A stretch of 64,000 bases of DNA, taken from assembly GCF_900172235.1 (NCBI RefSeq), contig NZ_FWFQ01000002.1, positions 124,001 through 188,000 on the forward strand, given 5' to 3'. Of this stretch, positions 1-8,833 are shown piece by piece. How positions within the stretch are numbered: position 1 is the first letter of the stretch; every line of letters begins with the position of its first letter. The position numbers were made by a program, and so were the translations under genes. This DNA is from Pseudoruegeria aquimaris (GTDB lineage Bacteria > Pseudomonadota > Alphaproteobacteria > Rhodobacterales > Rhodobacteraceae). The notes beneath the pieces were generated by a model that saw only the letters and a list, made by a program, of their open reading frames with translations, had not been told where the DNA came from and ran no database searches.

Positions 1-524
1 ATCAGCACGGGATCGGAGACGGAAGCCGCGTCGATCGAAAGATCGCCGAGGATGCCGTCCTTCCACTCGATCCGCGCGTGATCGAGCAGGAAGCGCCAGT
101 GGCCGTTGCCGCGCTCCTCGCGCAGGCGGGCCTTCTCTTCCTCGGAAAGCTTCAGCGCGGAGCGGTCGTAGACGGGCGGCTTGCCCATGTTCAGCTGCTT
201 CTTGCGCTTCAGATCCAGCTCCGTGGGCGTTTCGAAACACTCGTAGAAGCGGCCCATGTCGCGCAGTTGCTGGGCGGCCTCCTCGTAACGCTCAAGCCGG
301 CTGGACTGGGTTTCCACCCGGTCCCACGTCAGGCCGAGCCACTCCAGATCCTCCTTGATGGCATCCGCGTATTCCTGCTTGCTGCGCTCCGGGTCGGTGT
401 CGTCCAGCCGCAGGATGAACTGGCCCCCCGCCTTGCGGGCGATCAGGTAGTTGAACAGCGCGGTGCGCAGGTTGCCCACGTGGAGGTAGCCGGTGGGGCT
501 GGGGGCGAAACGGGTAACGGTCAT
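1..524 (-). CDS. gltX: Glutamate--tRNA ligase, N-terminal part (cut by window edge)
   Basis: Charges tRNA-Glu (in many alphaproteobacteria also tRNA-Gln) with glutamate in the cytoplasm. About 174 residues are visible, beginning MTVTRFAPSPTGYLHVGNLR, which contains the class I HIGH signature in the form HVGN, followed by the GlxTW and YxCF landmarks of the GlxRS catalytic domain. The KMSKS loop and anticodon-binding domain lie beyond the left edge. The ATG is at 522-524. Alphaproteobacteria often carry two gltX copies, and I cannot tell from this fragment which one this is. It is divergent from the hotdog-fold gene that follows. Confidence 0.93.
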   Translation of the reverse strand, partial: MTVTRFAPSPTGYLHVGNLRTALFNYLIARKAGGQFILRLDDTDPERSKQEYADAIKEDLEWLGLTWDRVETQSSRLERYEEAAQQLRDMGRFYECFETPTELDLKRKKQLNMGKPPVYDRSALKLSEEEKARLREERGNGHWRFLLDHARIEWKDGILGDLSIDAASVSDPVL

Positions 525-669
525 CTCTTCTTGCCTTCGCTTTGAAGCGTCGCCTCCTCTTAGCCGCAGCCCGCGCAAAGGCCAAGTGGCGCGCCGACCC
601 AACGTCAGAGGGGATTTTTGCATCCGCGCGGTCTAACAGAAGCAAAGCCCGTGTGCGAGAGGAGAAATC

Positions 670-1140
670 ATGGCCGGCAACTACGTTCTGAACATGTACG
701 AGAAACTTCTGAAATGGCCCTTCGGCCGACAGATCTTCTCGGCCTATTCCGCGCGTCGCGCCCCCTATTTCCGCACCATCAAACCGCTCGTCACCGATGT
801 GCGCCCAAACCACTGCTCGGTGCTGATCCGCAAGCGCCGGAGCGTGGAGAACCACATCGGCACCGTGCATGTGATCGCCATCGCCAACGGGCTGGAGATG
901 GCCATGGGCTTCATGGCCGAAGCCAGCATCCCGAAACATCTGCGCTGGATTCCCAAGGGGATGCAGCTGGATTACACCGCGAAGGCCGGCAGCGACATCA
1001 CCTGCACGGCCGACGTGGAGCCGGAGGCCTGGGTGCCCGGAGATCTCACCGTGCGCGTGGAGGCCAAGGACGATCAGGGGATCGTCGTCGTGAAGGGCAC
1101 GATCACGCTCTGGATCTCGGAAAAACCGGCGAAGAAGTAG
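670..1140 (+). CDS. DUF4442 hotdog-fold protein (thioesterase-like)
   Basis: A 156-residue protein with the look of the DUF4442 branch of the hotdog superfamily. It has an N-terminal helix, then strands around VRPNHCSVLIRKRRSVENHIG and a central helix beginning GTVHVIAIANGLEMAMG, where hotdog thioesterases bind acyl-CoA. The substrate is unknown. The ATG at 670 has the ribosome site GAGAGGAGAAATC just before it. It stands alone: the divergent gltX lies upstream and a separately initiated MBL gene downstream. Length is normal for the family and no signal peptide is visible, so it should be cytoplasmic. Confidence 0.8.
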   Translation: MAGNYVLNMYEKLLKWPFGRQIFSAYSARRAPYFRTIKPLVTDVRPNHCSVLIRKRRSVENHIGTVHVIAIANGLEMAMGFMAEASIPKHLRWIPKGMQLDYTAKAGSDITCTADVEPEAWVPGDLTVRVEAKDDQGIVVVKGTITLWISEKPAKK

Positions 1141-1226
1141 AAAAATCGATTTTTCACGCGGTTTTGACTCGCCACCCGGGCCGAACGCCCTAACCTTGCG
1201 CTCAGGCAACGTTAGAGGAGTACCCC

Positions 1227-2186
1227 ATGTCCGATGTCAAGATCACCCGCCGGGCCGCCATGCTGACGGGCGCCGCCCTGCCGCTGGCGGCCGGGCTCAC
1301 CGGCCTTTCCGGCCGCCCGGCCCGCGCCGCGGCCGACATGATGGGGCCCGGCGGCCCCGCCTATTCCCGCATGAAGCTGGGCGGCTTCGAGGTCACCACC
1401 CTGCTGGATGGCAACCGCACCGTCGAGAACCCGCAGGAAATCTTCGGCATGAACGCCACGCCGGAGGAGTTCGCCGAGGTCTCGGGCGCCCATTTCATCC
1501 CCACCGACAAATCGCAGTTCTTCTTCACGCCGACGGTGGTGAACACCGGCAGCGAGCTGGTGCTGTTTGACACCGGCCTCGGCCAGGGCGGAATCGTCAA
1601 GGCGCTCGGCGATGCCGGCTACACCCCGGACCAGGTGGACATCGTGGTGCTGACCCACATGCATCCCGATCACATCGGCGGCATGACCACCGGCGACGAC
1701 GGCACGCCGACCTTCCCCAATGCCCGCTACGTGACCGGCTCCACCGAGTATGACTTCTGGAGCAAGATGGAGGCCGGCAACCGCGTGGGCGACATGGTGG
1801 CCGCGAAGGTGACGCCGATGGCCGAGAAGATGACCTTCCTGGACGACGGCGGCTCCGTGGTTTCGGGCATCACCGCGATGGCCGCGCACGGCCACACGCC
1901 CGGCCACACCACCTTCATGCTCGAAAGCGACGGCCAGCAGCTCCTGCTGATCGGCGACACCGCCAACCACTACGTCTGGTCCCTCGGCTACCCGGACTGG
2001 GAAGTGCGCTTCGACATGGACAAGGCCGCCGCCGCCGCGACGCGCCGCAAGGTCTTCGGGATGCTGGCCGCCGACAAGGTGCCCTTCATCGGCTACCACA
2101 TGCCCTTCCCGGCGGTGGGCTTCGTGGAAGCGAAGGACTCCGGCTTCCGCTACGTGCCGGCCAGCTACCAGATGATCATGAGCTGA
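1227..2186 (+). CDS. MBL-fold metallo-hydrolase with Tat signal
   Basis: A 319-residue metallo-beta-lactamase-fold hydrolase. The first 35 residues form a twin-arginine signal (TRRAAM, then an Ala/Leu/Gly-rich stretch ending ARAAA), so it is probably exported folded to the periplasm. The metal-binding motif is THMHPDHIGG, with H144, H146, D148 and H149 as ligands. A further histidine in AAHGHTPGHT, the aspartate of LIGDTA and a late histidine in IGYHMPF complete the usual set. The start is an ATG with TTAGAGGAGTACCCC upstream. It resembles the quorum-quencher-like or alkylphosphatase-like MBL proteins annotated only as hydrolases, so no substrate can be named. The gene has no obvious partner. 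Confidence 0.85.
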   Translation: MSDVKITRRAAMLTGAALPLAAGLTGLSGRPARAAADMMGPGGPAYSRMKLGGFEVTTLLDGNRTVENPQEIFGMNATPEEFAEVSGAHFIPTDKSQFFFTPTVVNTGSELVLFDTGLGQGGIVKALGDAGYTPDQVDIVVLTHMHPDHIGGMTTGDDGTPTFPNARYVTGSTEYDFWSKMEAGNRVGDMVAAKVTPMAEKMTFLDDGGSVVSGITAMAAHGHTPGHTTFMLESDGQQLLLIGDTANHYVWSLGYPDWEVRFDMDKAAAAATRRKVFGMLAADKVPFIGYHMPFPAVGFVEAKDSGFRYVPASYQMIMS

Positions 2187-2205
2187 GCCTGACGGCCGCG
2201 AAACC

Positions 2206-3369
2206 TCAGCGCGGCGGGGTCACCATCCCCGCCGTCGCACGCCAGAACTGCAGGATCTCCTGCGTGAGATCCACGTCGCACATGCGCGAGCCGCAAGGGG
2301 CCTGGTTGCCGCCCCACCCCGGCCAGTCATGCCCCCCGTCCAACGTCGTCAGCACCGCCACCGGCGCGCCGCCCTCGGCCGGCAGGTAATCGGCGCGCAC
2401 CGTCATGGTTTCATCGCCCCCCTCCCCGGCCCCGAGATCGGGATAGAGGCTTTCGATCCGGCGTGGCAGGGTGCGGTTGAAGGCGGCCAGCCATTTCTCC
2501 GTCATCCGGCGCTGGCTGGTGAGATCGAAATTGCCGCGCTCCTGCCCGATCGGGTTGAACAGCACGCAGCGCATGGCGGCGTAGATGCTGCCCGGCTCCG
2601 CGCATCGGGGATGGCGCTGAAGTTCGGCGACGATGGTTTCCACCGGCAGCGAGAACTTGTCGGCCGTGCCCATGTGGAACAGGAACGGACGCCGCGCCGA
2701 ACGGTTGAGCCCGTAGCGCCCGGTGCCCCGGGCCTCGGGCTCCACCGCGCGCATCTTGGCCGCGCTCATCCCCATCCCCGCCGCCGCGAAGCCGGCGAAG
2801 CGCTCCGCGAGGGGCGCGGTGAGATAGAGCTGGAAGACGAAGCCGGCCCCCGCCGAGAAACCGGCGGCGTAGAAGCCCTGCACCGCGCGCTCGGCCTCGG
2901 GCGCGTCCATCAGCGCTTCGACGAAGGCCAGATCGGAAAGCCCGGAGCCGCCCGCGCAGCCATAGGGCGCGGCCAGCCCGGCCCAGTCCTGCGCCTGGAA
3001 GCCGATCTGGCGCCAGATCGAGGAACAGACGCCCTCCTGCCCGGTTTCATGGGCGTCCGGCACCAGGATGATCATCCCCTGCTCCGCCCGGTAGCGCCAG
3101 AGGTTGACCATCGCATCCGCCCCCGCCCCGGCCCCGTGGAAGGCGATCACCACGGGCAGCACGCCGCCCTGATCGGGGATGTGGCGGCAGTAGTGGCGCG
3201 TGGCCCCCTCCACTGCGATCCCGCAGGGCTGGAAGGCCGCCGACGGGCAGGAGAAAGCCGCCGGATCCACCGGCAGGCAGGCCGTGCCCGGCGCCTGCGC
3301 ACGCGCGACACCGGGAAGAACGAACAGGCAGACGAGCGCCGCGAGGGCGCGCAAGGCGTTGGTCAGCAT
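2206..3369 (-). CDS. Secreted PHB-depolymerase-like esterase (alpha/beta hydrolase)
   Basis: A 387-residue secreted serine esterase of the polyhydroxybutyrate depolymerase / feruloyl esterase type. The chosen ATG gives a clean Sec signal (MLTNALRALAALVCLFVLPG, cleavage near ARA-QA). An upstream TTG would add nine polar residues and spoil the signal. VIAFHGAGAGAD is the oxyanion region, AGFSAGAG the nucleophile elbow (GxSxG), and DGGHDWPGWG carries the catalytic histidine. Cysteines near both ends suggest disulfides. Family members hydrolyse short-chain polyesters or plant-type esters; which applies here is not decidable. No phasin or PHA genes lie nearby. Confidence 0.78.
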   Translation of the reverse strand: MLTNALRALAALVCLFVLPGVARAQAPGTACLPVDPAAFSCPSAAFQPCGIAVEGATRHYCRHIPDQGGVLPVVIAFHGAGAGADAMVNLWRYRAEQGMIILVPDAHETGQEGVCSSIWRQIGFQAQDWAGLAAPYGCAGGSGLSDLAFVEALMDAPEAERAVQGFYAAGFSAGAGFVFQLYLTAPLAERFAGFAAAGMGMSAAKMRAVEPEARGTGRYGLNRSARRPFLFHMGTADKFSLPVETIVAELQRHPRCAEPGSIYAAMRCVLFNPIGQERGNFDLTSQRRMTEKWLAAFNRTLPRRIESLYPDLGAGEGGDETMTVRADYLPAEGGAPVAVLTTLDGGHDWPGWGGNQAPCGSRMCDVDLTQEILQFWRATAGMVTPPR

Positions 3370-3418
3370 GTCCAAGCAATGGGGTGAGTCTGGCAAACAG
3401 GCCGTTAACGGCTCAGGC

Positions 3419-3847
3419 TCATTCCGGATGCACGGGCCAGATCGCGTCCAGGTCCTTCAGCCCGGTGGCGATCAGTTCGCGCAGAACGTCCAGATCCACA
3501 TCCGCAAGCTTCGTGATGTAGAGGCAGGCCTTGCCGGTTTTGTGCTTGCCGAGCCGCGCAAGGATCTCGCCGTAATCCTGGTAGCCGGGCATGATGTAGA
3601 GCGACAGCGCGCTCTTGCGCGGCGAGAAGCCGGTGGCGAGGAAATCCCCTTCCCGGCCGGAGGCATAGCGGTAGTGGTAGCGCCCGTAGCCGACGATGCT
3701 CTCGCCCCACATGCGCGGCTCGAAGCCCGTCACCTCGCTGAACAGCGCGGCCAGAACGCGGGCATCTTCCGCGCGGCGCGCCGGCGCGACGCGGGCCAGA
3801 AAATCCGCCACGCTGGCCGTCGTGGCTTGCGTCTTGTTGTCGGCCAT
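3419..3847 (-). CDS. DUF1801 domain protein
   Basis: A 142-residue cytoplasmic protein of the DUF1801 family, which shares a YdhG-like fold with iron/chaperone-like proteins of unknown role. The landmark SIVGYGRYHYRYASGREG is followed by a second conserved part around SLYIMPGYQDY and GKHKTGKACLYI. The ATG at 3847 is preceded on its strand by a strong GGGAGG ribosome site. It lies 15 bases downstream of the mgtE stop on the same strand, so it may be co-transcribed with mgtE. No function can be given beyond family membership. Confidence 0.85.
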   Translation of the reverse strand: MADNKTQATTASVADFLARVAPARRAEDARVLAALFSEVTGFEPRMWGESIVGYGRYHYRYASGREGDFLATGFSPRKSALSLYIMPGYQDYGEILARLGKHKTGKACLYITKLADVDLDVLRELIATGLKDLDAIWPVHPE

Positions 3848-3862
3848 GATCGCCTCCCGCCG

Positions 3863-5287
3863 CTACAGGTAGAGGGTGCTGGCCACGAGGAAGAAAATCA
3901 ACACCCCGAAGACGTCGTTCGACGTGGTGATGAAGATGCCCGTGGCCACCGCCGGATCCTGCCCCAGCGCCCTGAGCCCGTAGGGCACCACCGCGCCGAG
4001 CGTGCCGGCCAGCAGGGTGACGAGCGTCAGGGCCACGAGCACGGTCAGCGCGAGCGCGCCCGCGGACGGAACCGGCAGCATCAGGCTCGCCAGCAGCACC
4101 AGCGCCGCCGTCGCCGCCCCCACGCTCAGCCCGTTAAGCGCCGCCCCGGCCATCTCGCGCAGGATGCGGCCCCGGAAATCCCCGTGCCAGCTGTGGCCCG
4201 AGGTGATGGCCTGAACCGAGACCGTGCTGGCCTGGATGCCGGAATTGCCCGCCGTGCTCATCACCACCGGGATGCAGGAGGCCAGGATCGCCGCCTGGGC
4301 CAGCACGTCTTCGAAGGAGCCGATCACCATCGCGGCGACCGATGAGCCCACGAGGCCGGCCAGAAGCCACGGCAGGCGGCGCTTCAGGATCGTCAGCGGC
4401 GAGTCGAACTGGGTGGAGGCCGGCGCAACGCCGCCCATCACCAGCATGTCTTCCTCGGCTTCCTCACGCAGGATCTCGGCCAGCTCGCGCGGGGCCACGC
4501 CCCCCACGAGGCGCCCGGCGCCATCCACCACGGCGATGGCCGACAGGTGGCGCGCCTCCGCCAGCCGCAGCACCTCTTCGCGGTCCACGTCGGCGCTGAC
4601 GATCGGCGGGTTGGGTGTGCAGATCTCGGCCACGGGCGTGTCGGGTGCGGCGATCAGCACGTCCCGAAAGCGCAGCACCCCCACCGGGTGGCGCAGATCG
4701 TCCACCACGAAGATCATGTCGATCTTGGCGATCTCATCAGAGCGGCGGCGGATGTCCTCGGTCAGTTCGCCCACCGTCCAGGACAGCGGCACCGTCATCA
4801 CCCCGTGGCGCATGACGGTGGCGATGGTATGCGCCTGCGCCTGCACCGCCCGGCGCAGGGCTTCGGCGTGCGGATGGCCCTTGATCAGCTCCTCGGCGAA
4901 ATCCTCCGGCAGTTCCAGCAGCGTGGCCACGGCCTCGTCCATCGGCATCCGGCGCAGCAGGCGCCGGAATTTCCCGACCGTCGCCGGATCGAACAGCACC
5001 GCGTGCAGATCGGAATCCAGCTCGTCCAGCACGGCGAGGCTCAGATGTTCGGGCAGCCAGTGGAACAGCCTGCGCGCATCGCGCGGCGTCAGCGCCACCA
5101 TCGCCTTCAGCACGTCCGCCGGGTGCCAGTGCCCCAGCGCGTCCAGCAGCGCGGCCTCCTGCCCGGCGCGCAGCATGGCCTCCATGCGCCGCAGCGTGGC
5201 GCGGTTGGCGGAAGGGCCGCCCTCCCGCCAGGTCAGCGGGGCGGCGGCTTCGGTGGCGGCGGCGGATGGGCTGCGGGTGCTGCGCAT
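3863..5287 (-). CDS. mgtE: Magnesium transporter MgtE
   Basis: A 474-residue Mg2+ channel/transporter of the inner membrane. It has the full MgtE layout. The N-terminal superhelical domain (about residues 30-150) contains HPADVLKAMVALTPRDARRLF and the FDPATVGKFRRLLRRMP segment. Two CBS domains follow (about 150-280), then five hydrophobic segments from about residue 305 containing the conserved IPVVMSTAGNSGIQAST pore region. The N-domain and CBS pair act as the Mg2+ sensor in the family. The ATG has AAAAGGAGCAGG upstream. nadE lies 39 bases upstream on the same strand, a plausible but unproven operon. Confidence 0.95.
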   Translation of the reverse strand: MRSTRSPSAAATEAAAPLTWREGGPSANRATLRRMEAMLRAGQEAALLDALGHWHPADVLKAMVALTPRDARRLFHWLPEHLSLAVLDELDSDLHAVLFDPATVGKFRRLLRRMPMDEAVATLLELPEDFAEELIKGHPHAEALRRAVQAQAHTIATVMRHGVMTVPLSWTVGELTEDIRRRSDEIAKIDMIFVVDDLRHPVGVLRFRDVLIAAPDTPVAEICTPNPPIVSADVDREEVLRLAEARHLSAIAVVDGAGRLVGGVAPRELAEILREEAEEDMLVMGGVAPASTQFDSPLTILKRRLPWLLAGLVGSSVAAMVIGSFEDVLAQAAILASCIPVVMSTAGNSGIQASTVSVQAITSGHSWHGDFRGRILREMAGAALNGLSVGAATAALVLLASLMLPVPSAGALALTVLVALTLVTLLAGTLGAVVPYGLRALGQDPAVATGIFITTSNDVFGVLIFFLVASTLYL

Positions 5288-5326
5288 GTCGGACCTGCTC
5301 CTTTTCCCTGCGCCCCGCCCGCGGCT

Positions 5327-6985
5327 TCAGCTTTCGTCGCGCCAGCGGTTGACGATCGGGTAGCGGCGATCCAGCCAGAAGGCGCGGTGCGTAAGCCGGG
5401 TGCCGGGGGCGGACTGGAAGCGCTTGTATTCCGAGATATAGACGAGGTGTTCCACCCGCTTCACGGTGTCCCGGTCGAAGCCCGCGGCCACGCAGTCGGC
5501 CACGCTGGCCTCCTCGTCGATCAGCAGAGTCAGGATCGCGTCCAGCACCTCGTAGGGCGGCAGGCTGTCTTCGTCCTTCTGGTCCTCGCGCAGCTCGGCG
5601 CTGGGGGGCTTGTCGATCACGCGGGGCGGGATCACCTCGCCCTCGGGGCCCTTCATCCACGGGCGGTGGTTGGCGTTGCGCCAGCGGCAGGTCTCGAAGA
5701 CGCGCGTCTTGTAGAGATCCTTGATCGGGTTGTAGCCGCCGTTCATGTCGCCGTAGATCGTGGCGTAGCCCACGGCGACCTCGCTCTTGTTGCCCGTCGT
5801 CAGCAGCATGGAGCCGAACTTGTTGGACAGCGCCATCAGCAAGAGCCCGCGCAGGCGGGACTGGATGTTTTCCTCGGTGATGTCGGCCTGCGTGCCTTCG
5901 AACAGCGGCGCGAGCGTATTGGTGACGGCGGCGCGGCTCTCGGTGATCGGCACGTAGTCGTAGCGACAGCCCAGCGCCTTGGCGATGGCCTCGGCGTCTT
6001 CCAGCGAGGCTTGGGAGGTGTATTCGGAGGGCAGCATCACGCAGCGCACGTTTTCCGCGCCCAGCGCATCCACCGCGATCGTGGCCACCAGCGCGCTGTC
6101 GATCCCGCCGGAGAGCCCCAGCAGCACCTTGCCGAACCCCGTCTTGCGGCAGTAGTCGCGCAGGGCTTCGACCATGCAGCGGTAGTCCTGCTCCCAGGCG
6201 TCGGGCTGATGGGCCTTCACGCCGGCCTCGGCGCGCCAGCCCTCGGGGGTGCGCACCAGGTCCACCGTGGCCAGTTCCTCCTCGAAGGGCGGCAGGATCA
6301 TCGCCATCTCGCCCCCCGGGTTCAGCACGAAGCTCGCCCCGTCGAACACCTGGTCGTCCTGCCCGCCGACCATGTTGAGATAGATCAGCGGCAGGCCGGT
6401 TTCGACCACGCGGGAGACCATGTGGTTGAGCCGCGTTTCCAGCTTGCCCCGGTAGTAGGGCGAGCCGTTGGGCACCAGCAGGAACTCCGCCCCGGTCTCG
6501 GCGAGCGTCTCGGCCACATCCTCGTGCCAGGCATCTTCGCAGATCGGCGTTCCGATACGTGTGTTGCCCACGCTGTAAGGGCCGCCGAGGGGGCCGCTGT
6601 CATAGAGGCGCACCTCGTCGAAGACGGTTTCGTTGGGCAGGTGGTGCTTGAGCACGCGCCTGTTGACCTTGCCGCCCTTCAGGATGTGGTAGGCGTTGAA
6701 CAGCCGGCCATCTTCGAACCACGGCCCGCCGATGCCCATGGCGGGGCCGTCGGCGCATTCGGCGGCCAGCGCGTCGATCCGGGCGATGGCGGCCTCGAAG
6801 AAGGCCGGTTTGCGCACCAGATCCTGCGTGTTGTAGCCGGTGATGAACATCTCGGGCAGCGCCACCATGTCCGCCCCGGCGAAACGGGCCTCCTGCCACG
6901 CGGCCTTGGCGCGGGCGGCGTTGCCCTCGAGATCGCCCACGGTGGGGTTCAGCTGGGCAAGGGTCAGGCGAAAACGGTCACTCAT
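5327..6985 (-). CDS. nadE: NAD+ synthetase, glutamine-dependent
   Basis: The last step of NAD biosynthesis: converts deamido-NAD to NAD using glutamine and ATP. The 552-residue protein is the two-domain form. An N-terminal nitrilase-type glutaminase (about 1-260) shows the Glu in VALPEMFITGYN, the Lys in VLKHHLPNETVFDE and the Cys in GTPICEDAWHEDV. A C-terminal synthetase follows with the P-loop SGGIDSALVA at about residue 291. Near the end are TGNKSEVAVGYATIYGDMNG and DKPPSAELREDQKDEDSLP, both typical. nadD, an earlier step of the same pathway, is the partial gene at the far right end of the window. Confidence 0.96.
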   Translation of the reverse strand: MSDRFRLTLAQLNPTVGDLEGNAARAKAAWQEARFAGADMVALPEMFITGYNTQDLVRKPAFFEAAIARIDALAAECADGPAMGIGGPWFEDGRLFNAYHILKGGKVNRRVLKHHLPNETVFDEVRLYDSGPLGGPYSVGNTRIGTPICEDAWHEDVAETLAETGAEFLLVPNGSPYYRGKLETRLNHMVSRVVETGLPLIYLNMVGGQDDQVFDGASFVLNPGGEMAMILPPFEEELATVDLVRTPEGWRAEAGVKAHQPDAWEQDYRCMVEALRDYCRKTGFGKVLLGLSGGIDSALVATIAVDALGAENVRCVMLPSEYTSQASLEDAEAIAKALGCRYDYVPITESRAAVTNTLAPLFEGTQADITEENIQSRLRGLLLMALSNKFGSMLLTTGNKSEVAVGYATIYGDMNGGYNPIKDLYKTRVFETCRWRNANHRPWMKGPEGEVIPPRVIDKPPSAELREDQKDEDSLPPYEVLDAILTLLIDEEASVADCVAAGFDRDTVKRVEHLVYISEYKRFQSAPGTRLTHRAFWLDRRYPIVNRWRDES

Positions 6986-7165
6986 GCGCGGGCCTCGTTT
7001 CTGTCGTCGCCCCCGTCTTTACCAGACTGACCGGCAAGGGAAAGCCGCATCCGCCCGATCGGCGCAAAAGCCGTTGTCACGTTCCGGAGGCTCCTTTACT
7101 TTCGGCCCCGAAGTGCGCTCAGGCAGCACGCAGAGAAGAATGCCAAAAGGGCTAAGGGGGCTCAC

Positions 7166-8692
7166 GTGCAGGTCACAACCGTTGGAACACGCGCCGCGAA
7201 AGGCGCCGCAACCGCCATTCTCATAGCGCTCGCAGCGCCGGGCATCGCCGCGGCCCAGTCCGCCGGCGGCGGCGCCGTGGTGACGAAGCAATACGAGGAC
7301 GGCGGCATCTACGAAGGCACCTTCCGCAACGGCAAACAGCATGGGCAGGGCACCTACCGCCTGCCCAACGGCTACGAATACACGGGCGAATGGCAGGACG
7401 GCGAGATCCGCGGCCAGGGGATGGCGAAATTCCCCAACGGCTCGGTCTACGTGGGCAGCTTCGCCAACGGCAAGCCCGAGGGCGTGGGCAAGATCACCTT
7501 CGCCGACGGCGGCACCTACGAAGGCGAGTGGACGGACGGCCGCATCGAGGGCAACGGCATCGCGACCTACGCCAACGGGGTGGTCTACGAAGGCGGCTTC
7601 CGCAACGCGCTGCACCACGGGCTGGGCACAATGAAGAGCCCCAACGGCTACATCTACGAAGGCGACTGGGTGGATGGCGTGAAGGAGGGCACCGGCCTCA
7701 TCACCTACCCCGACGGCGCGATCTACGAAGGCGGCATGGTCGCGGGCAAGCGCGAGGGCAAGGGCAAGCTGACGATGCCCGACGGGCTGGTCTACGAAGG
7801 CGACTGGCTCGACGGCCAGATCGACGGCACCGGCAAGCTGACCCAGCCCAACGGCGACGTCTACGAAGGCGAGTTCGTGGCCGGGCAGCGCCACGGACAG
7901 GGCAAGGTCATCTACGCCAACAGCGATGTCTACGAAGGCAGCTTCCGAAACGACAAGCGCCACGGGCAAGGCACCTTCATCGGCACCGACGGCTACCGCT
8001 ACGTCGGCGGCTGGGTGGAGGGGCGCATCGAGGGCACCGGCGAAGTCACCTACCCCGACGGCTCCGTCTACGTGGGCACCTTCAGGAACGATCTCGCCGA
8101 TGGCACCGGCAAGATCACCTACCCGGACGGCAACACCTACGAAGGCGAGTGGAAGGCCGGCGTGATCGAGGGCAAGGGCATCGCCCGCTACACCAACGGG
8201 CTCGTCTACGAGGGCGAGTTCGCCAATGCCAGGAACCACGGCCAGGGCGTGATGACCTACCCCGACGGCTACCGCTACGAAGGCGAGTGGTTCGACGGCC
8301 AGCGCCACGGGCAAGGCGTGGCCACCTATGCCGACGGCACCGTCTACACCGGCGAGTTCCGCGCCGGCCAGCGCGAAGGTTTCGGCACCATCGTGATGCC
8401 CGACGGCTTCCGCTACGAGGGCGAGTGGAAAGGCGGCGAGATCGACGGCAGGGGCGTGGCCACCTATGCCAACGGCGATGTCTACGAGGGCATGTTCAAG
8501 GCCGGCAAACGCCAGGGCGAAGGCACCATGCGCTTCGCCACCGGCCAGCGCCAGAGCGGCACCTGGGAAGGCGGCGCCTTCGCCGACGGCGAGACGACCT
8601 TCCCCGCGGGCGATGGCGCCGAGGCGCCGCAGTCCGATGCCGGCACCGCACCGGCGCAGGGCGAAGCGGCCGACGGCGGCACGGGCAACTGA
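7166..8692 (+). CDS. Secreted MORN-repeat protein
   Basis: A 508-residue protein made almost wholly of MORN repeats. A GTG start (ribosome site AAGGGGG five bases upstream) gives a Sec signal peptide ending AAPGIAAAQS. From about residue 45 to 465 I count 18 repeats of 23 residues with the pattern GxYxGxWxxGxxxGxGxxxxxxG, most reading YEGEW/YEGDF and PDG or PNG. A Gln/Ala/Gly-rich acidic tail follows. MORN arrays fold as long beta-ribbons that bind lipid or protein or act as scaffolds; no enzyme domain is attached. The 69-bp unit also makes the DNA a tandem repeat. Export and size suggest a periplasmic or surface role, which is inference. Confidence 0.9.
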   Translation: MQVTTVGTRAAKGAATAILIALAAPGIAAAQSAGGGAVVTKQYEDGGIYEGTFRNGKQHGQGTYRLPNGYEYTGEWQDGEIRGQGMAKFPNGSVYVGSFANGKPEGVGKITFADGGTYEGEWTDGRIEGNGIATYANGVVYEGGFRNALHHGLGTMKSPNGYIYEGDWVDGVKEGTGLITYPDGAIYEGGMVAGKREGKGKLTMPDGLVYEGDWLDGQIDGTGKLTQPNGDVYEGEFVAGQRHGQGKVIYANSDVYEGSFRNDKRHGQGTFIGTDGYRYVGGWVEGRIEGTGEVTYPDGSVYVGTFRNDLADGTGKITYPDGNTYEGEWKAGVIEGKGIARYTNGLVYEGEFANARNHGQGVMTYPDGYRYEGEWFDGQRHGQGVATYADGTVYTGEFRAGQREGFGTIVMPDGFRYEGEWKGGEIDGRGVATYANGDVYEGMFKAGKRQGEGTMRFATGQRQSGTWEGGAFADGETTFPAGDGAEAPQSDAGTAPAQGEAADGGTGN

Positions 8693-8746
8693 GCCGCGCC
8701 CGTCCTTGGGCCTTCGCGACACCGAAGGCCCATTCCGAAAACAGCA

Positions 8747-8783
8747 GCGCCCGGTCGGGTTTCCCGTCCGGGCGCCGTGTTTT
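8747..8783 (+). terminator. Putative Rho-independent terminator after the MORN gene
   Basis: GCGCCCGG (8747-8754) pairs perfectly with CCGGGCGC (8768-8775) across a 13-base loop, followed by CGTGTTTT. The T tract is short. It lies between the convergent MORN and RimK-fusion genes and could serve the plus-strand gene. Confidence 0.6.
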
Positions 8784-8833
8784 CACAAGACGTTCAGCTT
8801 TACTCGTGGCCCGTCAGACCGGATCGGGCCCAA

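Noticed and set aside
4547-7030. Very long open frame (827 codons) on the plus strand opposite mgtE and nadE
   Set aside because: His/Gln/Arg/Gly-rich translation with no family features, directly antisense to two clear genes. Such shadow frames are common in high-GC DNA.
7299-8560. Regular tandem repeat suggesting a CRISPR-like array
   Set aside because: The 69-bp period has no spacers and encodes 23-residue MORN units in one frame.
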